DNA of 22,100 nucleotides from a virus, in the IMG/VR virus record IMGVR_UViG_3300034524_000071, positions 1 through 22,100 of that record; one strand, given 5' to 3'. The notes under the pieces were generated by a model. That model saw only the letters and a program-made list of their open reading frames with translations. It searched no databases and had not been told where the DNA came from. A program made the translations under genes and the position numbers. Shown in pieces: positions 1 to 6,189 of the stretch. Position 1 is the first letter of the stretch; every line of letters starts with the position of its first letter.

Positions 1-402
1 CGTAATCTGTGACTTAGTGTGTGTATGGCTGGAAGGGGCCGCCCCTATATCAGAAGGTGAGATGGCGTCAGCGCCCCCGCTGGCATGGGTGCTCTTGTGA
101 GCACTCGGCGTAAAGCTGGAAGGCTTGCCATCAATGTCGTTCCATTTGACGACGCCCACTTTTGCCCAGGCTGAACCGGTGTCGCGGTAGATTATCTGTG
201 TATCGGTGGCCACGTAGAGACGGCCGGCAGTGCCTGGGGCAGGCTTGCTGGCGTCAGGGCCGGCCTGGATGGAGGGGACGCCGCCCTTGTCGGCCACCGT
301 GTTTTGATCGATTATGTCCCAGTTCTCGTTGAAGGCTGCTCTAGATACTGTTTCATTGCCAAGAGGTTTTTTAATCCCAAGTTTAGGCGTTAGTTCCGGC
401 AT
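1..402 (-). CDS. Tail fibre / tail collar-type protein, N-terminal 134 residues (runs off left edge)
   Basis: This open frame is uninterrupted from an ATG at 402 to the window edge and has no stop, so the protein is partial. It begins MPELTPKLGIKKP and carries an N-terminal segment typical of Firmicute prophage fibres (NENWDIIDQN), then a segment like APGTAGRLYVATDTQIIYRD that reads as a small beta-structured attachment region. It ends in the fibre signature DIGAAPSSHTHTKSQIT, the His-Thr-His motif that precedes shaft repeats in many long tail fibres. An SD (GGAGGTGAG) lies about 12 nt upstream, and the gene follows the xkdU-like gene with one base between them. By position and motif it should attach to the baseplate through its N-terminus and bind the host surface with its missing C-terminus. 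Fibre identity is well supported; receptor and length cannot be seen. Confidence 0.8.
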   Translation of the reverse strand, partial: MPELTPKLGIKKPLGNETVSRAAFNENWDIIDQNTVADKGGVPSIQAGPDASKPAPGTAGRLYVATDTQIIYRDTGSAWAKVGVVKWNDIDGKPSSFTPSAHKSTHASGGADAISPSDIGAAPSSHTHTKSQIT

Positions 403-403
403 C

Positions 404-979
404 TTAATCTCTCACCTCCAGTTGATCCCACGTGAGCAAGAGACTATCAAATTGATCCCAGGTTTCCTGTTTTCGATCCCATTCATCCCAAAGGAAATAG
501 TTAAACTCGTACAAGATCTCCAGGTGCGCCGGCACCACCCCCCGGACGGCCGCCTTCAAGTCGTCCAGGTTGGGCGGCACGCCGGTCGTGTCCACGAACT
601 GGATGATCACCGTATAGGCCGCATGGTCTTCTACGACATCTATGGCTCCCTTATCGTAGGCTTCGGCCACCTGCTTGACCATCGAAATTGTAGCCGTTCC
701 GTACCCTCGCAGCCGGGAGATGATTTTATCCCGCCGCTCGGCCTCGGGCTGGTCTGGTGTGACGGGGAGGCCCACCTCCTCCTCCCAGCGGTCGAGGCCC
801 CAGGTAGCCGTCCGGACGAAGAACTGGTCCAGTATTTCATCTAGGGCCTGGCGGAGCTTATCAAGCTCGCTACCTTCAGCCTGGAGAATGGCCCGCATGA
901 TCCGGCTGGTTTCATAGTAGCGGGGCAAGTAGGTAAGCATCTCCTGCCCCCGCGTGCTGGTTATCGGGTATTCGCTCAT
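404..979 (-). CDS. xkdU: XkdU/YmfQ-like baseplate protein (DUF2313 type)
   Basis: This 191-residue protein matches the YmfQ/XkdU family (analogous to P2 gpI), which sits at the edge of the contractile-tail baseplate and links it to the tail fibre. The N-terminus (YLPRYYETSRIMRAIL), the segment WGLDRWEEEVGLP and the following REKIISRLRG-like stretch (here RRDKIISRLRGYGT) are the usual family landmarks. The last 30 or so residues carry three Trp-Asp units (LWDEWD, TWDQFD, TWDQLE), a short tandem repeat common at this C-terminus in Firmicute prophages. The ATG overlaps the stop of the upstream baseplate J gene in an ATGA, indicating translational coupling. The next gene is the tail fibre, as expected for this family. 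Confidence 0.88.
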   Translation of the reverse strand: MSEYPITSTRGQEMLTYLPRYYETSRIMRAILQAEGSELDKLRQALDEILDQFFVRTATWGLDRWEEEVGLPVTPDQPEAERRDKIISRLRGYGTATISMVKQVAEAYDKGAIDVVEDHAAYTVIIQFVDTTGVPPNLDDLKAAVRGVVPAHLEILYEFNYFLWDEWDRKQETWDQFDSLLLTWDQLEVRD

Positions 980-2544
980 GTCAGGTTCACCGTCCCCAGC
1001 ACGGCCACTTCCTGCTCACCTATGGCCACGTTGGCCGTGCCGCCGTTCACGGTGAGATTAGCATAGTCCTGCACCCCTGGGGTATCTAAGATGGCCTGGC
1101 CTATGCGAACGTAGCGAACATCATTGTCGCTGGTGAAGGCCAGGGATTTGATATAGACCGCGATATTATCCCGGACTGCGCTTTTAACGCTATCGGCGTT
1201 ATATCCAGCGGCGATGGTCAGGGTGGCCGAGACGTTGATCAGCACCGCCGTAGCCGGCTCCACAGTGACCCGGGCGCCCACGGGGGCCTTACCCTCGCCG
1301 GTGTCCTTGCTAAAAGTGGACCGGTAGACTGCCCGGTCTACCCAGACTGTTGTCGTGGTGTCGGTAGTTAGCCGGGTGATCCGCAACTCAAGCTGGTCCT
1401 GGCCGTTCCAGTAGAATTCCACAATCTTGTCACCGAAGGCGGTGGCCAAGTCACTTGCTTTGAGGGTGATGACGGCATCAACCGTCCCGCCCGGGCGGGT
1501 CTTTGCCCAGGCCGCCGCCGAGACGTTATAAACGCCTATCTGCAGGAGATCGGCTGTCCCGGCATTGTTATCCACCTTCACCCTGGCCCTGGCCTGCCAT
1601 ATGCCAGGCTGCTGAAGGATAGCTTGGAGGTTAGCATGGGTGATACTCCCAGCTCCGGTAGCGTCGTAGACCATCTTCACGCTGTCGCCGGTGTCATCGG
1701 TCTGGGTGGTATCTATGCTGGTACCATAGCCACCCAGGGTCATTGCCTCGGCCTCTGCTTCATTAATCCAGGGCGGGGCGATGTAATTCTGTACCTGATC
1801 AATGAGGGCCTGATCAGCTGGCACTTTGTTGGTATTAATAATGGCGATACTCACCGTGCCAGGGGCGTCTCGGACAGGCACTACGGACACGCCGCCCACC
1901 CCGGGCACTTCCATAGCCCAGTTTACGTAGTCCGCCTTATTGCCCCCGGCCGAAGGGGATCGCACACGCTGGAGGTAGCGGGCTAAAAGGGAGGCATCAT
2001 CCTCCTCGTCCAGCCCCCCAGCGGTGGCCGCCGCGTTGGTCACTGAGGTTACCCCGGCCACTGGCTGGGCCAGCATAGTAATCGTCCCCGCCGCTACATT
2101 GCCGCTGGCCCCGGCTTCCACGGCTTCAATGTCCACGGTGACGGTTCCTCCGGCGCCAATGGTCGCGTCGCTCTTTGTGGCGAAAAAGATAGCCGGCGCC
2201 GCCTCGCTGCTGGCTGTGCTAACCCGGGTGCCGGCGGGGATCACCGTACCCGGGGTGCCGGTGAAGGTTACCTGGCCGGTTGCCTTGACTACCGGCCGGC
2301 GAGTGATGCCGTGCTCCTCGCAGCGCAGGTCCAGGTAGGCGCCGAAGGTGGTGCTGGCGAAACCCCGGCGCAACACTTCTTGCGCCCAAATTGCGGCAAG
2401 GGCTAACTCGATGGCAGCAGGGGAAAGGGTGTCCCAAATAAAACTGCCTTCCGACTTATCCAGGTCAGAAGGCAGAGTATCAAGCATGCGCTGGAGAATG
2501 GTTTCATACGTCTGGTCTGTTAAATACTCCGGAAGTTCAGCCAC
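976..2544 (-). CDS. xkdT: Baseplate J / gp47 family protein (XkdT-like) with inserted domain
   Basis: This is a baseplate wedge protein of the Baseplate_J family, which forms the ring around the hub and triggers sheath contraction. The N-terminal half (residues 1-258) is standard: FIWDTLSPAAIELA, YLDLRCEEHGI, VTFTGTPGTVIPAGT, then GGLDEEDDASLLARYL and PGVGGVSVVPV. The C-terminal part (about 415-522) resumes the family with GEGKAPVGARVTVEPAT and ends with ILDTPGVQDYANLTVNG. At 522 residues it is well above the 350 or so usual for XkdT; the excess is a beta-rich block at about 259-414, listed separately. The start is a GTG with SD GGAGGTG, and the start region overlaps the xkdS-like stop by 8 nt. 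The family call is secure. Confidence 0.92.
   Translation of the reverse strand: MAELPEYLTDQTYETILQRMLDTLPSDLDKSEGSFIWDTLSPAAIELALAAIWAQEVLRRGFASTTFGAYLDLRCEEHGITRRPVVKATGQVTFTGTPGTVIPAGTRVSTASSEAAPAIFFATKSDATIGAGGTVTVDIEAVEAGASGNVAAGTITMLAQPVAGVTSVTNAAATAGGLDEEDDASLLARYLQRVRSPSAGGNKADYVNWAMEVPGVGGVSVVPVRDAPGTVSIAIINTNKVPADQALIDQVQNYIAPPWINEAEAEAMTLGGYGTSIDTTQTDDTGDSVKMVYDATGAGSITHANLQAILQQPGIWQARARVKVDNNAGTADLLQIGVYNVSAAAWAKTRPGGTVDAVITLKASDLATAFGDKIVEFYWNGQDQLELRITRLTTDTTTTVWVDRAVYRSTFSKDTGEGKAPVGARVTVEPATAVLINVSATLTIAAGYNADSVKSAVRDNIAVYIKSLAFTSDNDVRYVRIGQAILDTPGVQDYANLTVNGGTANVAIGEQEVAVLGTVNLT
1303..1770 (-). other. Domain insertion inside the baseplate J protein (about residues 259-414)
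   Basis: Between YIAPPW, the end of the family's central domain, and GEGKAPVGA, where the family normally continues almost directly, there are about 155 extra residues. The block is rich in alternating hydrophobic residues and ends in LELRITRL and VWVDRAVYR, a pattern seen in jelly-roll carbohydrate-binding modules, whose last strands often read like this. It contains no Cys and no stop or frameshift, and it stays in frame with both flanks. The sequence shows the insertion boundaries by comparison with the remembered XkdT pattern; the jelly-roll or sugar-binding reading is inference. Confidence 0.6.
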
Positions 2545-2992
2545 TTATTTTCACCTCCAGCCTTTCTGGAGGCCCAATAACTGGAACCACCGTAAGGGCC
2601 ACTGTTACTTCATCTCCTTGCCAATCGAAAGCAAAATCCCGCACCAACTCAGTCCTAGGGTCTGCAAGCAGGGCTTCGGTAATTGCCCGCTCCAGTTCCG
2701 CTTCCACTGCTTTCCTCGACGGCTGCCTTAGTGCCTCTTCTAACTCGGTTCCGTAGTTAAAACTGTAAATCACATGAGCAAATCTCTGTGTTAGAACGGT
2801 CTTAATGCACCACTGCACCCAAGCTGTGTGGCCGTCCGCTTCCGCCACCCGCCCGGAGCCGCCCACCACGAAGTCGCCCTTCGCAAAATCAAAGAGCCAG
2901 CTTCTGCCGTACTTCGGCGCTGGCTCTGTCTGTTGCTGTTCTACCAGAGACGGCATCTCGAAGGAAGGGTATAATGATGGCAATTTAAGCAC
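2537..2992 (-). CDS. xkdS: XkdS-like baseplate protein (DUF2634, gp25/W-type wedge)
   Basis: This 151-residue protein fits the DUF2634/XkdS family, a small baseplate wedge component equivalent to T4 gp25. Landmarks are the segment KGDFVVGGSGRVAEADG, followed by AWVQWCIKTVLTQRF and the family motif YSFNYGTELEEAL, then an alpha/beta tail ending VVPVIGPPERLEVKIS. The GTG at 2992 lies only 3 nt from a GAAGGTGG SD, so a TTG at 2983 (9 nt spacing) could be the true start. The SD overlaps the end of the inserted HNH gene just upstream. It precedes the baseplate J gene with an 8-nt overlap. PBSX order is xkdR-xkdS-xkdT, and here the HNH gene splits R from S. Confidence 0.85.
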   Translation of the reverse strand: MLKLPSLYPSFEMPSLVEQQQTEPAPKYGRSWLFDFAKGDFVVGGSGRVAEADGHTAWVQWCIKTVLTQRFAHVIYSFNYGTELEEALRQPSRKAVEAELERAITEALLADPRTELVRDFAFDWQGDEVTVALTVVPVIGPPERLEVKISG

Positions 2993-2998
2993 CCACCT

Positions 2999-3661
2999 TC
3001 AGCATATGTGTTCTACTGAAAAGGGCATATGTTTCTTGCGCCATTCTGTAGCAACTCTTGCTGCTTCAATTTCGCTGTCAAACAAACCAAGATAATAATT
3101 TTTTCCGCCTAATTGTGCTTGAGCTGCCCATTTATTCTTTTCTTTTCTCCATGTTACACCACGGTACTTGCTACTAGAATTTCTACGCGGTGAGGTATTC
3201 TGAGCGCTTTGTTGTGGAGTCACAATACGTAAGTTTGCTTTTCGATTATCTAATTTATCGCCGTTGATATGGTCGACATACCTGCGGTCGCCTACGGATA
3301 ATCCAAGAATTTGTCGGTGCATAGAAATTGTTCGATGTTTACCGTTATTCTTTCCACCGCCAAGGTATACCGGACGGGTTGCGTAACCTGTGGTGTTATC
3401 TAGATTCCAAGACCATTGATATAACCATTCTAGGTCCTCACGATCAATAAGTGCCCAACCCTTTATAATCCCGCCTTTGCCCCACAAAGGGATTCGCGCC
3501 TCCAAATCGTTTAAAATACAATCTTCGATCCTCACAGCAGACTTATAATCTCTATCAGAAGATGTATTACCCGTGCGCTTCCAACGAAGGTAATGTTTAT
3601 TACACATCCCACGTGCTCTGACAAGTTGCCCACAGCCCAGAACAGAACATCTCTTTCCCAT
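2999..3661 (-). CDS. HNH homing-endonuclease-like protein with AP2 DNA-binding domain
   Basis: This 220-residue protein has three recognisable parts. An N-terminal Cys/His cluster (C5, C10, C20, H23; GMCNKHYLRWKRTG) is common in phage HNH enzymes. An HNH core at about 112-145 shows MHRQILG, then DHINGDKLDNRKANLR with D130-H131 and N133. A C-terminal AP2 domain at about 164-210 shows KYRGVTWRKEKNKWAA and YYLGLFDSEIEAARV. Such proteins nick or cut DNA and spread as selfish genes. It is a free-standing insertion: the xkdR-like gene upstream ends 3 nt before it and the xkdS-like gene begins 7 nt after it, both complete. It is visibly more AT-rich than its neighbours, suggesting recent arrival. 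It is not expected to have a structural role. Confidence 0.93.
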   Translation of the reverse strand: MGKRCSVLGCGQLVRARGMCNKHYLRWKRTGNTSSDRDYKSAVRIEDCILNDLEARIPLWGKGGIIKGWALIDREDLEWLYQWSWNLDNTTGYATRPVYLGGGKNNGKHRTISMHRQILGLSVGDRRYVDHINGDKLDNRKANLRIVTPQQSAQNTSPRRNSSSKYRGVTWRKEKNKWAAQAQLGGKNYYLGLFDSEIEAARVATEWRKKHMPFSVEHIC

Positions 3662-3663
3662 GT

Positions 3664-4080
3664 TTAAGAACTTACCACCTTTGACAGTATAATCGGTTCA
3701 GTTCCATCCAACACCCAGGCAACTAACACCCGGTCGCCGGGCTTTAGGTCGGGTTTAAATTCCAGTTTTACCTGGTCAACTTCGAATTCCCGAAATTCGT
3801 ACTTCGTCAGCGGGGTTGTCGTGGCACCAGGTTGCGGCACTCCCTGCTCATCCACGGGGCTTGTTTCTGTTCCAAGTAACGAAAACACAGGCAAACTCAC
3901 CTTCACCAGCCACTCTGCTATAAGGTAATCCCCCTTCGGTATCGGCACCGCAAACCTGTCCAGCTTCAGGCTCATATCGCCCTGGATAGTGCCCAGTTCT
4001 AGTGCGTCCGGTCTCTGTGTTTGGCTGGCTATCCTTGATGCTATCACCTGCGCCAGCTTGCTTACCCCACTGTTAGCCAA
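3664..4080 (-). CDS. xkdR: XkdR-like baseplate protein (DUF2577)
   Basis: This 138-residue protein matches the DUF2577 family found between the XkdQ and XkdS genes in PBSX-like tails. It begins NSGVSKLAQVIASRI, shows the family's short beta-rich core (GTIQGDMSLKLDRFAVPIPKGDYLIA), and ends LKPGDRVLVAWVLDGTEPIILSKVV, the typical conserved finish. It probably packs against the hub, perhaps as an OB-like spike adaptor; that role is inferred. The start is a TTG preceded by GGAGGT 9 nt away, and it overlaps the stop of the upstream hub gene by 8 nt, so the two are translationally coupled. Confidence 0.85.
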   Translation of the reverse strand: MANSGVSKLAQVIASRIASQTQRPDALELGTIQGDMSLKLDRFAVPIPKGDYLIAEWLVKVSLPVFSLLGTETSPVDEQGVPQPGATTTPLTKYEFREFEVDQVKLEFKPDLKPGDRVLVAWVLDGTEPIILSKVVSS

Positions 4081-5074
4081 TGTCCTCTACCTCCAGGCTC
4101 ATGGTCCGGTCATTTGCGTTGTGTACTACCCCGGCAACCAGGTAATACCCGATTAGTGTCCCGGCTGCAATATGCACTTTATCCCCGCGACGCAGGAAAG
4201 GCAAATCAGGGGCCGTGATGCGCCGTTTCTTTCTCGGCTGTCCCCGTTCGGCCAGGACATCCTGGGCCGCCGCCTTCGCCGCCGCCAGATTGTCATATTG
4301 CTCCTGGTATATGAGGTCCTGGAGCACCCCGAATTCAGTCCGGCCGTCGAGTGTAGCCACTACTGGAGCTCGGCCCTCTTTATCTTCGGCGCCCACTATT
4401 TTTACTCTGGTGACCAGATCCTCAATATCCTGCTGGTCTTCAACCTGCGCTACGCTGTCATCTGCCCCAAAACGATAAACCGGGCTGTTCTGGCCCGGCC
4501 TCACTATGTCGATCTTCCCTTGTTTGCTCCGCACTATCCACTTTCCAGCCCCGCGCTTTTTTGCCTGGTCAAGTACGTCGAAGATCATATCAGCCAGGGT
4601 ACGGCCCCGAAATACCTGTTTGGCGAGGGCTACGTCCGGCCCTTCTACGTTGCCCAGAGGTATCTGCCAGGCTTTGGCTATGTCTTCAATTATGACCCGT
4701 GCAAGGGTTCCAGAAGAATAGTATCGGTCATCCTTGCTTTTGGCCAGGTAAATCAGGGGGTCATAGGCGGTTATGGTGAAGTGCCCCAGAGGGTCTGTCC
4801 GGTACTGCCAATTAAAAATGGTCCCCCGGAAAATCTCCTGCCAGCCTTCTCCCCATTCCGAAAGCAAAACCACCTGGCTGCCAAGCGGCATTTTTTGGTG
4901 TAACCATTCGCCGTCACTCATTTGCTTGTTTTGTATCTCGGCTTCAAGTCTTACGGCAAGTTCTCCGCTATTTTCTTCCCAGGAAAGGGAACGCAAAGCT
5001 TCATAAAGCCGTATTTTATCGCCGTTAGGCAGGATAACGGCAATATCATATCTGATTTTTGATACATTAATCAT
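4073..5074 (-). CDS. xkdQ: XkdQ/YqbQ-like baseplate hub protein (gpD-like)
   Basis: This 333-residue protein corresponds to the XkdQ/YqbQ family, analogous to P2 gpD and T4 gp27, which forms the baseplate hub at the tip of the tube. The N-terminal beta-domain includes LRSLSWEENSGELAVRLE and FRGTIFNWQYRTD, and FTITAYDPLIYLAKSKDD is a family signature. The middle contains the YSSGTLARVIIEDIAKAWQIP and RTLADMIFDVLDQAKKR helical segments. The C-terminus has RRGDKVHIAAGTLIGYYLVAG, another conserved stretch. The length is normal for the family. The ATG has GGGAG 5 nt upstream. It lies 15 nt after the LysM gene, as in PBSX order xkdP-xkdQ. Confidence 0.88.
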   Translation of the reverse strand: MINVSKIRYDIAVILPNGDKIRLYEALRSLSWEENSGELAVRLEAEIQNKQMSDGEWLHQKMPLGSQVVLLSEWGEGWQEIFRGTIFNWQYRTDPLGHFTITAYDPLIYLAKSKDDRYYSSGTLARVIIEDIAKAWQIPLGNVEGPDVALAKQVFRGRTLADMIFDVLDQAKKRGAGKWIVRSKQGKIDIVRPGQNSPVYRFGADDSVAQVEDQQDIEDLVTRVKIVGAEDKEGRAPVVATLDGRTEFGVLQDLIYQEQYDNLAAAKAAAQDVLAERGQPRKKRRITAPDLPFLRRGDKVHIAAGTLIGYYLVAGVVHNANDRTMSLEVEDIG

Positions 5075-5089
5075 CGCTTCTCCCGCCTC

Positions 5090-5749
5090 TTATACCGGGA
5101 TTCTAAGCGTCTGCCCAGGAATAATTAATGACGGGTCTTTGCCTATAACACTTAAGTTTGCCTGGTATATTTCCTTCCACCTGGACCCGTCACCTAAAGT
5201 CTTTTTGGCTATCGCCCAGAGGGTGTCACCCGGCTTAACTGTATAAGTTTTAGGCGGCGGTGGCGCTGGCCTGGCAGCAGTTTGCTGGCCAGCTGACGCA
5301 TCACCCAATTTAGCCTGCCTTTCCGCGTCGGTCATTACTATTAAATCCCTGGCCTGGACCAGCTCAATACGGTATTGGGCATCACCATAGCCACCGCCCC
5401 AGGTATGCTCAAAGGTTTCAATGTAGCAGTCATGGTTGATGGGCGTTTCCGTCACCAGCAGGCGCACTTTCTCCCCGTTGGCACGTATAGCTGATATGTC
5501 CCCTACAATTTCTTTAGGCGGCCGCCAGGACTTGATGAAAGGAAGGTTTTTTCTCGCTTCCCCCGGGAAAAAACCCTCCCAGGAAAACCGGGTAGGTACT
5601 ATGCCACGGGGGAGGGCAATGTCGCCCAGGGCAATAACCTCGAATGTCTGTATTTTGCTCCCGGTTTGGGCGGTAATACGTTCTGGGTTGATGGGGAAAT
5701 GAATAAAGCGCCCCGAGGGCGCTATGAGGTAGAAGTCCATTGTGATCAC
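5090..5749 (-). CDS. xkdP: LysM-domain tail/baseplate protein (XkdP-like)
   Basis: The C-terminal 53 residues are a complete LysM domain (YTVKPGDTLWAIAKKTLGDG, then the YQANL and IIPGQTLRIP segments), which binds peptidoglycan or helps link the tape measure end to the hub. The N-terminal 140 residues (FPINPERITAQTG, FSWEGFFPG, RLLVTETPINHDCYIETFEH) match the XkdP/YqbP family, the functional analogue of P2 gpU/gpX or T4 gp53 at the hub. A Pro-rich linker (ARPAPPPPK) joins the two parts. The listed start is GTG, with AAGGA 7 nt upstream. An ATG three codons later, at 5740, is preceded by AGGTGAT at 4 nt and is an equally good or better start, giving 216 residues. Confidence 0.9.
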   Translation of the reverse strand: MITMDFYLIAPSGRFIHFPINPERITAQTGSKIQTFEVIALGDIALPRGIVPTRFSWEGFFPGEARKNLPFIKSWRPPKEIVGDISAIRANGEKVRLLVTETPINHDCYIETFEHTWGGGYGDAQYRIELVQARDLIVMTDAERQAKLGDASAGQQTAARPAPPPPKTYTVKPGDTLWAIAKKTLGDGSRWKEIYQANLSVIGKDPSLIIPGQTLRIPV

Positions 5750-5752
5750 CTG

Positions 5753-6127
5753 TTAATCCTTTTTGCCGGCCTGCCACCATTCTTTGAGTAGGGATTTTAT
5801 AGAGGTATCCTCGCTTTGCGCATCATTATTTCTGGCTTCTGCTTTTCTGACTAAAATACCACTAATAACAACCAAGGCCCCGGCTATTAACCCAATTGCA
5901 GTGAACCCCGGGGACAAAAGACCACCAACTAAACCAAGGACAATTAAATAGGAACCTGTGGAAGATGGAGTTTTAAAACTAAAAGCTGCGGCAACCAATG
6001 CTCCCAAAAAGCTCAACATTGCAAGCCAGCTAAATAACCCGTTTACTAGAAACGTTACCAGAGAAGCGTTAAATAAAACTCCAATAATGCTCCCAATTAT
6101 TCCCAAGATGGAAGCTGCTATATTCAT
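5753..6127 (-). CDS. Small multi-pass membrane protein of unknown function inserted in the tail module
   Basis: This 124-residue protein is strongly hydrophobic. Helices can be drawn at roughly 5-20, 24-48 and 60-92, followed by a charged cytoplasm-like tail (RKAEARNNDAQSED, ending WWQAGKKD). It loosely resembles small DUF4064-type membrane proteins but has no catalytic motif. It lies between the tape measure and LysM genes, where PBSX-like phages have no membrane protein, and it is more AT-rich than its neighbours. These traits fit a moron: an extra gene carried for lysogenic benefit such as superinfection exclusion. Its SD (GGAGGTG) is 5 nt from the ATG and lies inside a perfect inverted repeat. 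Function is unknown. Confidence 0.75.
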   Translation of the reverse strand: MNIAASILGIIGSIIGVLFNASLVTFLVNGLFSWLAMLSFLGALVAAAFSFKTPSSTGSYLIVLGLVGGLLSPGFTAIGLIAGALVVISGILVRKAEARNNDAQSEDTSIKSLLKEWWQAGKKD

Positions 6128-6128
6128 G

Positions 6129-6174
6129 GGCGCACCTCCGACAGTGTTTTATTAAACTTATTTCGAGGTGCGCC
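6129..6174 (-). promoter_or_regulatory. Perfect 10-bp inverted repeat sequestering the RBS of the membrane-protein gene; possible own promoter
   Basis: In the mRNA sense, GGCGCACCTC (6174-6165) is followed by 26 nt and then GAGGTGCGCC (6138-6129), an exact reverse complement. The 3' arm contains the SD and ends two bases before the ATG at 6127. Folding would therefore hide the ribosome binding site. The DNA also contains a weak promoter-like pair, TTGGCG (6176-6171) and AATAAA (6153-6148), 17 bp apart, with four of six matches each. The arms could alternatively be an operator. The repeat is seen directly; its function is inferred. Confidence 0.6.
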
Positions 6175-6189
6175 AATAGTTTCCTCTTT

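Noticed and set aside
404-514. Trp-Asp repeats at the XkdU C-terminus as a novel binding module
   Set aside because: Short tandem Trp motifs are common at this C-terminus in Firmicute prophages.
314-844. Long plus-strand open frames opposite the tail and head genes
   Set aside because: They lie antisense to recognisable phage proteins, lack SD sequences and family motifs, and follow the GC-rich codon pattern of the opposite strand.
976-2544. Intein in the baseplate J protein
   Set aside because: The inserted block has no N-terminal Cys or Ser splice motif, no HN dipeptide at its end and no endonuclease motifs.
2999-3661. Group I intron with its endonuclease inside a tail gene
   Set aside because: Both flanking genes are complete with their own starts and stops, so nothing is interrupted and no intron core is needed.
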